The translations under genes and the position numbers were made by a program. Positions 26,343 through 35,391 of a stretch of DNA of 35,391 nt are shown piece after piece; the first letter of the stretch is position 1; each line of letters begins with the position of its first letter. Under the pieces are notes generated by a model. That model had not been told where the DNA came from. It did no database searches and saw nothing but the letters and a program-made list of their open reading frames with translations. The stretch comes from Gammaproteobacteria bacterium (GTDB taxonomy: Bacteria > Pseudomonadota > Gammaproteobacteria > GCA-001735895): the NCBI GenBank assembly GCA_029864185.1, contig JAOTTY010000006.1:1-35391 (forward strand), in the 5' to 3' direction.

Positions 26343-27059
26343 TTAAAGCAGGTTAGCGATCTTCAACTGCTGCCGGCTGACCGCGTCGTAGGGCTCGTCA
26401 CGGGTCCTGTCATGCACGTGCATGCGGTAGTGCACGAAGGCGTCCTCGTCGTCATAGTGCATGAATGGATTGCCTTCGATCTGTTCCCCGAGGGTAGAGG
26501 TTTGCTTGACCGAGTAATTATGGCCGGGATGAATCAGCATGTCATGGGGCAATTGATCTTTCATCTTCTTCAGTGTGACGAACATGTCTTCGGGACTGCC
26601 GCCGCTCAGGTCGCAGCGTCCACAGCCGAATACGAACAGGGTGTCGCCGGTAATGATTTCATTGCCGAGCTGGTAGCAGGCCGACCCCGGCGTATGCCCC
26701 GGAGTGTGCAGAATCCTGATGCGGGTGTCGCCGAGGCTGATTTCGTCGCCGCCATGATGCAGGCTCGGTTTATCGAGCTCGTGCCGCCAGAATTCGTATT
26801 CCGGCTTGAGCAGATGGACCTCGGCGCTGGCATGGTTCAGCAGGCCCTCGATGCCGTTGATATGGTCATGGTGGCTGTGGGTGAGCAGGATATCGGTCAC
26901 GTTCAACCCGAGCTCGCGGGCCCTGGCGACGATTTTATCGACGTCCCAGGCCGGATCGACCACGGCGCAACGGCGGCTGGCGACATCCTCTACCAGGTAC
27001 ACGAAATTCTCCATCGGCCCCAGTTCCATCGCGTGTACTGTGAAAGCGGATTCAGTCAT
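26343..27059 (-). CDS. MBL-fold metallo-hydrolase (glyoxalase II-like)
   Basis: The 238-residue protein has the metal-binding motif THSHHDH (H61, H63, D65, H66), [23 protein letters not shown] and PGHNYS, the complete dinuclear-metal set of metallo-beta-lactamase-fold hydrolases. The layout is closest to glyoxalase II and persulfide-dioxygenase-like enzymes, so a thioester or sulfur-compound substrate is plausible but unproven. ATG 27059 is chosen because GGAGGG stands six bases upstream; an upstream in-frame start at 27083 has none. It is divergent from argG across a 123-base gap that must hold both promoters. Confidence 0.87.
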   Translation of the reverse strand: MTESAFTVHAMELGPMENFVYLVEDVASRRCAVVDPAWDVDKIVARARELGLNVTDILLTHSHHDHINGIEGLLNHASAEVHLLKPEYEFWRHELDKPSLHHGGDEISLGDTRIRILHTPGHTPGSACYQLGNEIITGDTLFVFGCGRCDLSGGSPEDMFVTLKKMKDQLPHDMLIHPGHNYSVKQTSTLGEQIEGNPFMHYDDEDAFVHYRMHVHDRTRDEPYDAVSRQQLKIANLL

Positions 27060-27182
27060 GTTACTCCCTCCGGTTCGAATCACCGCATTATACGCTGGTA
27101 CTGGATTTTTAAGCCAATTCTAAAGACAATACCCCCCTTTTTCAGCCCCGCACAGCCCGGGCAATCTCGCGACGGAAACGAT

Positions 27183-28390
<1,208 letters not shown>

Positions 28391-28394
<4 letters not shown>

Positions 28395-28831
28395 ACCGAG
28401 GCCTGCGCGGCGTTTTTTTGCTGTGCCTGCTGCTCTCCGTGCTGGCGGGATGTTCGTCGTCGACCGACGAAGAGGAGTTCCCGGCCAGCCAGAAGTATTA
28501 TTTTCTCGAATCGCTGAACCAGGTCGAGGACGGCGGCAGGCGGCTGCAGACAGCCGGGCTCGATCGGCAGGCGGTAACCGAGGCCCTGGCGGCGCTCGAC
28601 CAGGGATTGAAACTCGCGTTCCAGGTCGAACGTTCTTTCCTGGACCGGCTGGATCTGCGCCTGGGCAAGAATTTCGAGCGTTTTTTCATCAAGGGAGTCG
28701 AAAACTATCGCGTCGGCATCGAGGCCGGCGACGACGAACAGCAGCGCGAGGGCCTGCGATTGCTGGCACGCTGGGCCGAATTCTGGAATCCCGAGCAGGC
28801 GGCGATCCGCGCCAGGCTCAACCCCGAATAA
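28391..28831 (+). CDS. Hypothetical lipoprotein downstream of argG, 146 aa
   Basis: ATG 28391 lies inside the argG stop (ATGA overlap). The product begins with a positively charged leader, a hydrophobic stretch ([13 protein letters not shown]) and a lipobox with Cys 21, so it is a lipoprotein. The mature protein is acidic at first (SSSTDEEEF) and then alpha-helical, with many Arg, Glu and Leu. Around residue 85 it carries the long amphipathic helix [24 protein letters not shown] recognise no family and no catalytic motif. Coupling to argG is by position; a link to arginine metabolism is not otherwise supported. Confidence 0.75.
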
Positions 28832-28832
28832 C

Positions 28833-28985
28833 ATGCCAGGCCCGGTTCGGCGCGTCGTCCGTATCAACGATATGCCTGGCGCAGCCCGCGGGCCTTTCTT
28901 CGACGAAATCGATGTAACCAGGCTGGGTATGATTATTACCGAATTCAAGCACCGCATCGACCGGCGCAATGGCACAGATGCGTAG
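28833..28985 (+). CDS. Possible 50-aa ORF in the acylphosphatase leader
   Basis: An ATG two bases after the lipoprotein stop opens a 50-codon frame (MPGPVRRVVRINDMPG...) that ends at TAG 28983-28985, overlapping the acyP start in a different frame. Codon choice looks like its neighbours, but there is no Shine-Dalgarno sequence and I recognise no family. It may be a leader or chance. Confidence 0.2.
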   Translation: MPGPVRRVVRINDMPGAARGPFFDEIDVTRLGMIITEFKHRIDRRNGTDA

Positions 28986-29247
28986 CGTCAGGGGCTTCGC
29001 TTCGGGTCGGGTCCAGGGAGTGGGATTTCGCTACTTCGTAAAGCGCCAGGCCGAAGCGAGGCAGGTTCGCGGTTATGTGCGCAACCTGCGCGATGGCCGC
29101 GTCGAGTTTTTACTGCAGGGCGAGGCGGACGCAATCGCGGATCTCGTCGATCATATTCGCCACGGCCCGAGTCATGCGCGCGTAACCGAAGTGCGCATCG
29201 AGGAACTCGAGGACACGGCTATCGAGCAGGGATTCGTTATTCGCTGA
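28969..29247 (+). CDS. acyP: Acylphosphatase
   Basis: This small cytoplasmic enzyme hydrolyses carboxyl-phosphate bonds. The 92-residue length fits. The signature GRVQGVGFRYFVKRQA contains the phosphate-binding Arg (R21), and GYVRNLRDGRVE contains the catalytic Asn (N39); both are intact. ATG 28969 is followed by a second in-frame ATG at 28978 that could also be used. The 3' end overlaps the convergent cytochrome gene by 11 bases. Confidence 0.93.
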   Translation: MAQMRSVRGFASGRVQGVGFRYFVKRQAEARQVRGYVRNLRDGRVEFLLQGEADAIADLVDHIRHGPSHARVTEVRIEELEDTAIEQGFVIR

Positions 29248-31291
29248 TTGCCGCGAGGCAGGGCGGCAGCAGCCGGTAGTCCGCCTCCAGCCAGGTCCGG
29301 AGCGCCTGTCCGCCACGCCGTTCGAGCGCCAGTTCCTCGAGACCCGCGACCAGGCCGCGGTAATGATCGCTAGCAGGCCAGTCGTCGGCCGAGATTCCGC
29401 TAAATTCGAGCGAGGCCGCCGGTGGCATCGGTGATTTTGCGATGGCAAAACCGGCTTGCCAGGCTTTGAGGCGCCTGAGAATACGCGGTGCGCACTGCAG
29501 CACCGCAGCCTGCGGGTTGTCTCCGGCAAGAAAACCGGGCGGATTGTCGCGGTCGTCGCGATGGCAGTGGGCGCAGTAAGGAACCAGCAAGGCCAGCTTG
29601 CCATCGAGTTTGCGCTCCGGTTGCGTGTTTACGGCGACGGCCGGCGCCATCGTCTCTGTCCAGGCCAGCGGATACATGTCCAGCCGTTGCATCAGTTTCT
29701 GCAGGATCTTGCTGCGCTCGAATACGTTCGCGGCAAGGCCGTCTCCCTGCCTCTGTCCGTCCTCATCGAGCAGCTGCTGTAACGCCCGGTCGATATGCTC
29801 GAACTCGGCGGCCACCTCGATTTCGAGGCTGGATTGGCTCTCACGCAGCGTATCCTTCCAGCTCAGAACCATGGCACCGATACGATCTCCGTTCGCCAGG
29901 CGCTGCGACAGGCCGGCCTCGTTGTTGGCCGGTTTCAACTCGAGCCTGCCGTTGCGCAACGTAACGGATGCAACATCCGGCTGCAGCAGGTTGGTATCAC
30001 GCGGCACGCGCAGCGACGTGATGCGTATCGAATCGACCTGGTCCCCGCGCAGCTCGAGCTCGAGCGTTGCCTGCAGGCTTTGCGCGCGGCTGTGGTCGCC
30101 GCAGGATAGAACCAGGCTCCGGGCGTCGGCTTGCACGGCGTGGCAGGACGCACGGTATCGATAGCCCGCGGAGGGGTTGGCATCGCCGAGTCTTGTCAGA
30201 TGGCGATCGATGCGGCGAATATCCGCCAGCGTGAAAAACCCGGCCAGCCGGTAGACAATGCCGCGTGCCAGCGTCGCATCGACCTGATACCAGGTGGCAT
30301 GGGGCGGTCGCGCGAACAACGGGTCCTGCTCGATGGTCATCGCCGCCGACGCAAACGGATCGCGGTCGGCGATGCGGCTTCCCGGCAGCGCCAGACCACG
30401 GGGCCAGAACCGGCTCCAGTTGCGCGTCAATTCGCCGAGGTAATCGCGTTGATACCCGGTCGCGGCCTCGGCAAAGTTCGATTCGCCGCTAAGCCGGTAT
30501 TGCAGTATCGCGCGCAATATCGCGGCGCGGCAACGACGCGTGGTGCAGCCCCGACGCCAGATCAACTGGGCCGCCGAAAGGTAATTGGCGCGCTCGACCA
30601 GCACGTCGATAACGCCGGCATCGGCGGTTACGGTGCCAACAAGAGAGTTGAATCGATCGGGCAGGGTTTCGACCAGCCTGCTCGCGACCGCCACGTTGAA
30701 ACTGGTTTCGCTCCAGGGTATCGCGGCGAAGATCGGTGCCGCGTTCTGATGGCAGCTCATGCACATCACCCGGTTTGCCGGTGCGACGCGCGGCTCGGTA
30801 TCGGCCGCATAATTTTCGACCACCTGGAACTCGAAACGACCGGCGCCATCGTTGTAACTGATGACTTCCAGGGTCCTGGTTTTGGGTTGATGCGCGATGA
30901 ACAGCCGGTACCTGAGCGCGAGCCCGGCTTCGTTATCGCGGGTAACGGGTTCCCCGTCGAGCGCGATTAACCGACGCGGAAACTGGAAGTAGTCGGGAGC
31001 GGGAGCCTCGCGTTGCAGCGATCTGCCTATCGGCACGAAGACCTGCAGGACCGCCGGTTCGTCTTCATTGTCGATACGCGCGTCGAGCGCTTCGATCAGC
31101 TCGTCGAAAGGGTAAGGAATACGGTAGCCGCCGTCCGCCTGCAGGAATAGTTGATCGAAGAGCGATTGCCCGCCGGGCGCAATGTCGGGTCCCGGCTTCG
31201 AGGCATGTTCGATCCAGCTTGGTGCGGATTTGACCGTACCGCAGGTCAGGAAGCAGACTATCAACAGCAGCGTTTTAAGCAGATCACTCAT
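29237..31291 (-). CDS. Exported di-haem c-type cytochrome, unrecognised family, 684 aa
   Basis: The precursor has a signal peptide (MSDLLKTLLLIVCFLTCGTVKSA, cleaved near SA/PS). There are two haem-attachment motifs, CMSCH (C177, C180, H181) and CAHCH (C573, C576, H577), nearly 400 residues apart. The N-terminal 170 residues and the region between the haems resemble no family I know. PANRVMCMSCHQNAAPIF and LALLVPYCAHCHRDD are the haem contexts. It should be periplasmic and carry electrons. I start it at ATG 31291, which overlaps the CPXCG gene stop by eight bases; a start at 31333 would add a non-signal extension. It is the last gene of an operon with a PQQ-type dehydrogenase, its obvious electron donor. 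Confidence 0.82.
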   Translation of the reverse strand: MSDLLKTLLLIVCFLTCGTVKSAPSWIEHASKPGPDIAPGGQSLFDQLFLQADGGYRIPYPFDELIEALDARIDNEDEPAVLQVFVPIGRSLQREAPAPDYFQFPRRLIALDGEPVTRDNEAGLALRYRLFIAHQPKTRTLEVISYNDGAGRFEFQVVENYAADTEPRVAPANRVMCMSCHQNAAPIFAAIPWSETSFNVAVASRLVETLPDRFNSLVGTVTADAGVIDVLVERANYLSAAQLIWRRGCTTRRCRAAILRAILQYRLSGESNFAEAATGYQRDYLGELTRNWSRFWPRGLALPGSRIADRDPFASAAMTIEQDPLFARPPHATWYQVDATLARGIVYRLAGFFTLADIRRIDRHLTRLGDANPSAGYRYRASCHAVQADARSLVLSCGDHSRAQSLQATLELELRGDQVDSIRITSLRVPRDTNLLQPDVASVTLRNGRLELKPANNEAGLSQRLANGDRIGAMVLSWKDTLRESQSSLEIEVAAEFEHIDRALQQLLDEDGQRQGDGLAANVFERSKILQKLMQRLDMYPLAWTETMAPAVAVNTQPERKLDGKLALLVPYCAHCHRDDRDNPPGFLAGDNPQAAVLQCAPRILRRLKAWQAGFAIAKSPMPPAASLEFSGISADDWPASDHYRGLVAGLEELALERRGGQALRTWLEADYRLLPPCLAAISE

Positions 31292-31478
31292 CTTGCAGGC
31301 GCGCCTGAACCCGGGCCTGGCCTTGCTCGTCAACCTCGACGATGAAATCGATCGGCCGGCAACAGATTTCGCAGTCTTCGGTGTATTCCTGCAATGCCAC
31401 GGATGCGTCGATCAGCAAGGAGAAGGCTTCCCAGCAGTAAGGGCATTGCACCCGGCTTTCGATAATCTCGTTGATCAT
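31284..31478 (-). CDS. CPXCG-type cysteine-rich small protein, 64 aa
   Basis: The 64-residue protein has two Cys pairs, QCPYCWEAF and EDCEICCRPIDF, which should bind one zinc as a small zinc ribbon. It matches the family annotated as CPXCG motif-containing cysteine-rich protein, except that the usual Gly after the first pair is Trp (CPYCW). No function is established for the family. Its ATG overlaps the dehydrogenase TGA by four bases and its stop overlaps the cytochrome start by eight, so all three are translated as one unit. Confidence 0.82.
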   Translation of the reverse strand: MINEIIESRVQCPYCWEAFSLLIDASVALQEYTEDCEICCRPIDFIVEVDEQGQARVQARLQDE

Positions 31479-32614
31479 CTATCGGGACGGATACGCAGAA
31501 TACGGCCGCTGTCGGTAGAAAAGTAGATGAAGTCGTCCGGTCCCTGGATCAGCGCCCGAATACGTTCGCCTAGATCTCCCAGGATACGTTCTTCAGCGGT
31601 CGCCTCGGCGGTTTCCGACAAGGCTACCCGGTTGATGTGCTGCAGCTTGAGTGCCCCGGCAAACAGGCTGCCACGCCACGCGGGAAAAGCGTCTCCGCGA
31701 TACAGCATCAGGCTGCCCGGGGCAATGGATGGAATATACACCTTGCGCGGTTGCTCCATGCCCGGTTTGCTGGTGCCTTCACCGACGGCCACAGGACCCC
31801 AGTATTCCTTGCCGTAGCTGATCACCGGCCATCCGTAGTTGCGTCCTTTTTCGATCAGGTTAATCTCGTCACCACCGCGCGGACCATGCTCTATCGACCA
31901 CAGCCTGCCGGTGCCGCGGTCGAACAGCAGGCCCTGTGGGTTGCGGTGACCGTAGCTCCAGATTTCGTCACGCGCCTTCGCAATGCCAACGAACGGGTTG
32001 TCGGCGGGGACGCTGCCGTCGAGATTGAGGCGCATGATGGTGCCGATGTGGTTGCCGAGGTCCTGTGCCATATCGCGCTTGCCGCGGTCTCCGACCCCGA
32101 AGAAAACGTGGCCCTGGTCGTCGAAGGCGATGCGGCTACCGAAGTGGCGGCGGGTATCCGTGGCCGTATCGGTGATCAGCAGATCCTGCCAGTCGACCAG
32201 CCGGGTCTGTTGCAGGCGCGCCCTGGCCAGGGTGGTGGCGGCCTCGGAACCCGAGCGTTTACTGTAGGTGAAGTAAATCCAGCCGTCATCGGCGTAGCCG
32301 GGTCCGACCGCGACGTCCAGCATGCCGCCCTGACCCTCGGCGACGACCCCCGGGCTACCGCTCAGGGTAACGATCGAATTATTCTCGATATCGAGCAGTC
32401 GTAGCCGACCGCTACGTTCGCTTACCAGCAACTGTCGTGGCGACACGAATGCGATACCCCAGGGAACGCCAAGGCCACTGCTGACCTGCTCGACGCGGAT
32501 CCCGGGATAATCCTGTTCGACCTCGGGATAGGTTTGCGCCGCGACCGGGGTAACGACCACCAGGGCGAGCAGCAGCTGCAGTAAGGGTGCGGGTGAACTG
32601 GATAGCTTAATCAT
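31475..32614 (-). CDS. PQQ-dependent aldose sugar dehydrogenase (soluble GDH/YliI family)
   Basis: It oxidises aldose sugars in the periplasm with PQQ and calcium. The 379-residue precursor has a signal peptide (MIKLSSSPAPLLQLLLALVVV, cleaved near VAAQ). It also has the six-bladed propeller motifs of this family: SGLGVPWGIAFV, GQGGMLDVAVGPGYADDGWIYF, HFGSRIAFDDQGHVFFGVGDRG, IWSYGHRNPQGLLFD and EHGPRGGDEINLI. The His of RHFGSRIAF is the likely active-site base. I choose ATG 32614; the frame stays open to 32839 but that part is not signal-like. It heads the three-gene operon. No PQQ biosynthesis gene is in the window. Confidence 0.93.
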   Translation of the reverse strand: MIKLSSSPAPLLQLLLALVVVTPVAAQTYPEVEQDYPGIRVEQVSSGLGVPWGIAFVSPRQLLVSERSGRLRLLDIENNSIVTLSGSPGVVAEGQGGMLDVAVGPGYADDGWIYFTYSKRSGSEAATTLARARLQQTRLVDWQDLLITDTATDTRRHFGSRIAFDDQGHVFFGVGDRGKRDMAQDLGNHIGTIMRLNLDGSVPADNPFVGIAKARDEIWSYGHRNPQGLLFDRGTGRLWSIEHGPRGGDEINLIEKGRNYGWPVISYGKEYWGPVAVGEGTSKPGMEQPRKVYIPSIAPGSLMLYRGDAFPAWRGSLFAGALKLQHINRVALSETAEATAEERILGDLGERIRALIQGPDDFIYFSTDSGRILRIRPDR

Positions 32615-32705
32615 GGCTTTACAGTACAAAAGCTGCACGCATAATACCAGAGCGCTTAACAAACCCGAAAATCGACCGCAGCAATTATGCCGTTTTACCT
32701 CAACC

Positions 32706-33767
32706 ATGGATGAGCCTGCAATCACAACCGACCTGGTCCTGATCGGGGGAGGGCATAGCCATTTATTCGTCCTCGGGAATTTTGCCATGAATCCGTTACC
32801 GGGAGTCCGGCTGACCCTGGTAACGCGCGACCTGCACACGCCTTATTCGGGCATGCTGCCCGGATACATCGCCGGGCATTACGATTTCGACGATACGCAC
32901 ATCGACCTGCCGCCGCTGGCACACCTTGCCGGTGCGCGCGTTATCCACGATTCGGTCACCGCGCTCGATGCCGACCGCGGCCGCATCAGATTCGCGCACC
33001 GGCCTGCGCTCGATTACGACCTGGTTTCGATCAACATCGGTTCGCGGCCGACGAGCCCGCTTGCCGACGACGACGGATTGCAGTTCGCGGTCAAGCCGGT
33101 CGATCGTTTTATCGACTGCTGACGCCGGCTCGAACGGGAATTGCTTGACGGCGCCGACGATTTCCGGTTGGCCATCATCGGCGGCGGAGCGGGAGGGGTG
33201 GAACTGGCCCTGTCGCTGATATCGACCGGCGACCGCCATGCGGTGGCCAGTCGCGGTCGCCGGGCGCTGCAGGGACGCTGGTGCTGGTGGCTGAAGGACC
33301 GTATCGACCGTAACTTTGTGTGGCGTTTTTCCCGGTTGCCCGATATGTCGACCGGCGATTCCGAAGTTCTGGAGCTGGCGCCGATGCGTTGCGGCGGCTG
33401 TGGCTCGAAGGTCGGCAGCGAGATGGCGCGCGCCTCTGGCTGTGCCGTCGAGATACTGGTCGACCGACTGCCGCTCTACCCGGGTGCCGCCGCGCTGGCG
33501 CGCCAGGGTATCGAGAGCTCGCTGCTGCCACAGAACATCCGCATTCGTCACAGCATCGACGACGCGCGTAATCTCGCGTCGCATGCTGCTTACCCGGTAA
33601 TGTTCGACCCACAAACCGCGGGTGGCATGCTGGCTAGCGTCGCTACCGAAGGCGCCACGCAATGCCTGCAGGCGCTGCGCGACCTCGGCTATGGCCAGGC
33701 GCAAATCGTCGCGCGTGCAGTCGAGCGATCCCACCCCGACAAAAGCCTGTCGCTGGTCAGTTCCTGA
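32706..33767 (+). pseudogene. selD: Degraded NADH-dehydrogenase-like/SelD fusion (selenide, water dikinase)
   Basis: The start (TDLVLIGGGHSHLFVLG) is the FAD-binding region of the NADH-dehydrogenase-like domain found fused to SelD in many Proteobacteria. The frame meets TGA at 33120-33122, then stays open in the same frame to TGA 33765-33767. Around 33208-33217 the sequence jumps from the NAD-binding GGGAGGVELAL to the C-terminal SLISTGDRHAVASRG of that domain, skipping its middle. Around 33411-33424 it jumps from the SelD active-site CGGCGSKVG to EMARASGCAVEI of the C-terminal part, skipping the ATP-binding core. About half of a roughly 750-residue fusion is missing. The losses are in frame, but a protein lacking the SelD core cannot make selenophosphate. 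The gene is convergent with the metF-like gene (11-base overlap). Confidence 0.85.
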
Positions 33768-34674
33768 TCTCGAGCAGCCCCGATTCGCGGATCACCTGGG
33801 CGCAGGAAGCCTCGCCGTGCGGCGCCATCAGATGGGCGCCGGCACAGCCCTCGATTTCCGAGAAAGCCTGCAGCAGTTCGGCGCAAATCGCGCGGCCCTC
33901 GGCCTTTTGATCCGCGGCGCCCTCGAGGCGCTCGATGATGTTATCGGGTATGTGCACGCCAAACAGGTTTTCATTCATCCAGAGTGCCGATCTGGCCGAT
34001 GCCAGCGGCCCGATGCCGATCAGAAAATACGCCTGTTCGGTAAAACCGCCGTCGACCAGGGCCTGACAGTAGCGTTTGACCTTTTCGAGCTCGAAACAGT
34101 ACTGGGTCTGGAAGAACTGGGTGCCGTTGTCGATCTTGGCCTGTAGCCGCGCCGCCGGCCAGTTTTCCCCGGGCTCGGCCGGCATTTCGGCGGCGCCGAG
34201 AAACAGGCTCGGCGCGGGATCGATCTTACGCCCCGACGGAAAGCTGCCGTTATCGCGCATGTCACGCATCTGGCGCATCAGCTCGCCGCTGTCCATTTCG
34301 AACACCTCGGCCGCGTCGGGCTGGTCGCCGGCGGACATCTTGTCGCCGGTCAGGCACAGAAAATTATGTATACCGAGCGCGGAGGCGCCCACGACGTCGC
34401 CCTGCAGCGCGATCCGGTTGCGGTCCCGCGTGGTCAGTTGCAACACCGGCTCGATACCCTCGCGGGCCATGATCGTGGCCGCGGCGAAAGCGGACATGTG
34501 AACGCGCGCACTCGCGCCGTCGGTTACGTTGACCGCGTCGGCCAGACCCTTGAGGCAGGTAACTCGATCGATTACGGCCTGCGCCGAGGCCGCATCGGGG
34601 GGAGAGGTTTCGGCCGTCATGGCGAAATGCCCAGCCTGTAATGCTCGTGCAAGATTACTCGGTGCCTGTTTCAT
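33757..34674 (-). CDS. Methylenetetrahydrofolate reductase family protein (MetF-like)
   Basis: It should interconvert 5,10-methylene- and 5-methyl-tetrahydrofolate in the cytoplasm on a flavin-bearing TIM barrel. The 305-residue protein has the family landmarks AMTAETSPPDA, DAVNVTDGASARVHMS, VLQLTTRDRNRIALQGDVVGASALGIHN, LCLTGDKMS and AKIDNGTQFFQTQYCFE, including the Gln-Tyr segment that contacts substrate. The SxPD and LTGD style is closer to the MetF-like group seen in one-carbon-using bacteria than to E. coli MetF. The physiological direction is therefore uncertain. It begins 27 bases after the DAHP synthase gene on the same strand. Confidence 0.88.
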   Translation of the reverse strand: MKQAPSNLARALQAGHFAMTAETSPPDAASAQAVIDRVTCLKGLADAVNVTDGASARVHMSAFAAATIMAREGIEPVLQLTTRDRNRIALQGDVVGASALGIHNFLCLTGDKMSAGDQPDAAEVFEMDSGELMRQMRDMRDNGSFPSGRKIDPAPSLFLGAAEMPAEPGENWPAARLQAKIDNGTQFFQTQYCFELEKVKRYCQALVDGGFTEQAYFLIGIGPLASARSALWMNENLFGVHIPDNIIERLEGAADQKAEGRAICAELLQAFSEIEGCAGAHLMAPHGEASCAQVIRESGLLEIRN

Positions 34675-34701
34675 GGTTCGTTTCCGGGAAGGGATCTGGT
34701 G

Positions 34702-35391
34702 TCAGGGTGAATTCGCTGGTTCGACCAGCTTGATCGTGTCCGCGATCAGGTAGGCCAGCTCGAGAACCTGGTCGGCATTCAGGCGCGGATCGCAGCTGGT
34801 CAGGTAGCGGGTCGACAAATCGGAATCGGTAATCTGGTAGGCGCCGCCGGTACACTCGGTGACATGTTCACCGGTCATTTCCAGGTGTATGCCGCCCGGG
34901 TAACTGCCCTCCGCCTGGTGCACGGCGAAAAAACTTTGCAGCTCGCGCAGGATATCGTCGAATTGCCGGGTCTTGAAACCGCTGCTGGATTTAACCGTGT
35001 TGCCGTGCATCGGGTCGGATGACCAGACCACGTTGGCGCCTTCCTTTGTTACCGCACGAATCAGCGCGGGTAGCACCTCACCCAACCGGTCGGCGCCCAT
35101 CCGCGTGATCAGCGTCAGCCGCCCCGGTTCGTTTTCGGGATTGAGCGCCTCGATAAGGCGCATTAATTCGTCTGCCCCGGTGTCCGGGCCGATCTTGACG
35201 CCGACCGGGTTTTCGATGTGCTTGAAAAACTCGACATGCGCGTGGTCCGGTTGGCGGGTGCGCTCCCCGATCCAGACAAAATGCGCAGAGCAGTTGTAGC
35301 AGCGGCCGGTGAACGAATCGATACGCGACAGGGCTTCCTCGTAGTTCAGCAGCAGTGCCTCGTGCGACGTGAACAGCTGCGTTTCGCGGAT
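34702..35391 (-). CDS. 3-deoxy-7-phosphoheptulonate synthase, class II (5' end outside window)
   Basis: Class II DAHP synthase condenses PEP and erythrose-4-phosphate to begin the shikimate pathway. The frame is open through the right edge. The visible 229 codons show [69 protein letters not shown] and [18 protein letters not shown], all diagnostic of the plant/Mycobacterium-type enzyme rather than AroF/G/H. The metal/PEP ligands of these motifs are intact. An internal Met at 35163 is not the start. Confidence 0.95.
   Translation of the reverse strand: MRETQLFTSHEALLLNYEEALSRIDSFTGRCYNCSAHFVWIGERTRQPDHAHVEFFKHIENPVGVKIGPDTGADELMRLIEALNPENEPGRLTLITRMGADRLGEVLPALIRAVTKEGANVVWSSDPMHGNTVKSSSGFKTRQFDDILRELQSFFAVHQAEGSYPGGIHLEMTGEHVTECTGGAYQITDSDLSTRYLTSCDPRLNADQVLELAYLIADTIKLVEPANSP

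Noticed and set aside
26412-27182. 257-codon N-terminal extension of argG
   Set aside because: It overlaps the MBL-fold gene on the other strand; the conserved ArgG start is at 27183.
31637-32404. Plus-strand ORF (255 codons)
   Set aside because: It is antisense to the PQQ-type dehydrogenase and has no motif or ribosome site.
33120-33155. Selenocysteine insertion at TGA 33120 (a tempting idea in a selD-related gene)
   Set aside because: The only nearby pairing is a 5-bp stem (33123-33127 with 33149-33153) around a 21-base loop, unlike a bacterial SECIS; the site is not the SelD active-site position and the gene is otherwise deleted.
32796-33734. Minus-strand ORF (312 codons) opposite the selD remnant
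   Set aside because: It is a frame shadow with no recognisable domain; the plus strand carries clear FAD/NAD and SelD motifs.

Overview
The window looks like a chromosomal segment of a free-living, aerobic gammaproteobacterium with moderately high GC. The evidence is the gene order rpsB-tsf-pyrH-frr-uppS-cdsA-dxr-rseP-bamA-skp-lpxD-fabZ-lpxA, a core cluster of that class, together with an outer membrane, lipid A and lipoproteins. I cannot place it below class from the sequence alone. All family assignments come from reading motifs; no database search was run.

Positions 1-11912 (+) hold the end of rpsB (with a Lys/Ala-rich tail of nine 15-bp tandem repeats), tsf, a strong terminator, then a tightly packed run from pyrH to lpxA. 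This run covers pyrimidine nucleotides (pyrH), ribosome recycling (frr), isoprenoid and phospholipid precursors (uppS, cdsA, dxr), envelope stress proteolysis (rseP), outer-membrane protein assembly (bamA, skp) and lipid A/fatty acid synthesis (lpxD, fabZ, lpxA). Many junctions overlap by 1-4 bases. Several starts are TTG or GTG.

Positions 11913-17625 break the usual order. Where lpxB normally follows lpxA there is a 1654-residue exported protein with an NHL-type propeller, a fibronectin-like segment, a long TPR array, a transglutaminase-like Cys/His/Glu domain and more TPRs. A 180-residue exported TPR protein follows. This pair is the best candidate here for an undescribed system. A perfect 16-bp-arm palindrome (17559-17601), resembling REP/MITE elements, lies just before tsaB.

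Positions 17626-25758 hold tsaB-truD (tRNA modification, coupled by a TTGA overlap), a SAM methyltransferase, a Prx5-type peroxiredoxin, a HAD phosphatase, a DUF4197 lipoprotein, a YbaK-like deacylase, an acyl-CoA synthetase, a Glu/Leu/Phe/Val dehydrogenase and a small unknown protein.

Positions 25786-32614 hold two small lipoproteins, an MBL-fold hydrolase, argG, acylphosphatase, and a minus-strand operon of PQQ-type sugar dehydrogenase, CPXCG zinc-ribbon protein and a large unfamiliar di-haem cytochrome c. This operon suggests periplasmic sugar oxidation coupled to cytochrome c.

Positions 32706-35391 hold a badly degraded NADH-dehydrogenase-like/SelD fusion gene (one in-frame TGA and two large in-frame internal deletions), then a MetF-like reductase and, running off the right edge, a class II DAHP synthase. 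The selD remnant suggests this lineage is losing or has lost selenophosphate synthesis, unless an intact copy lies elsewhere.
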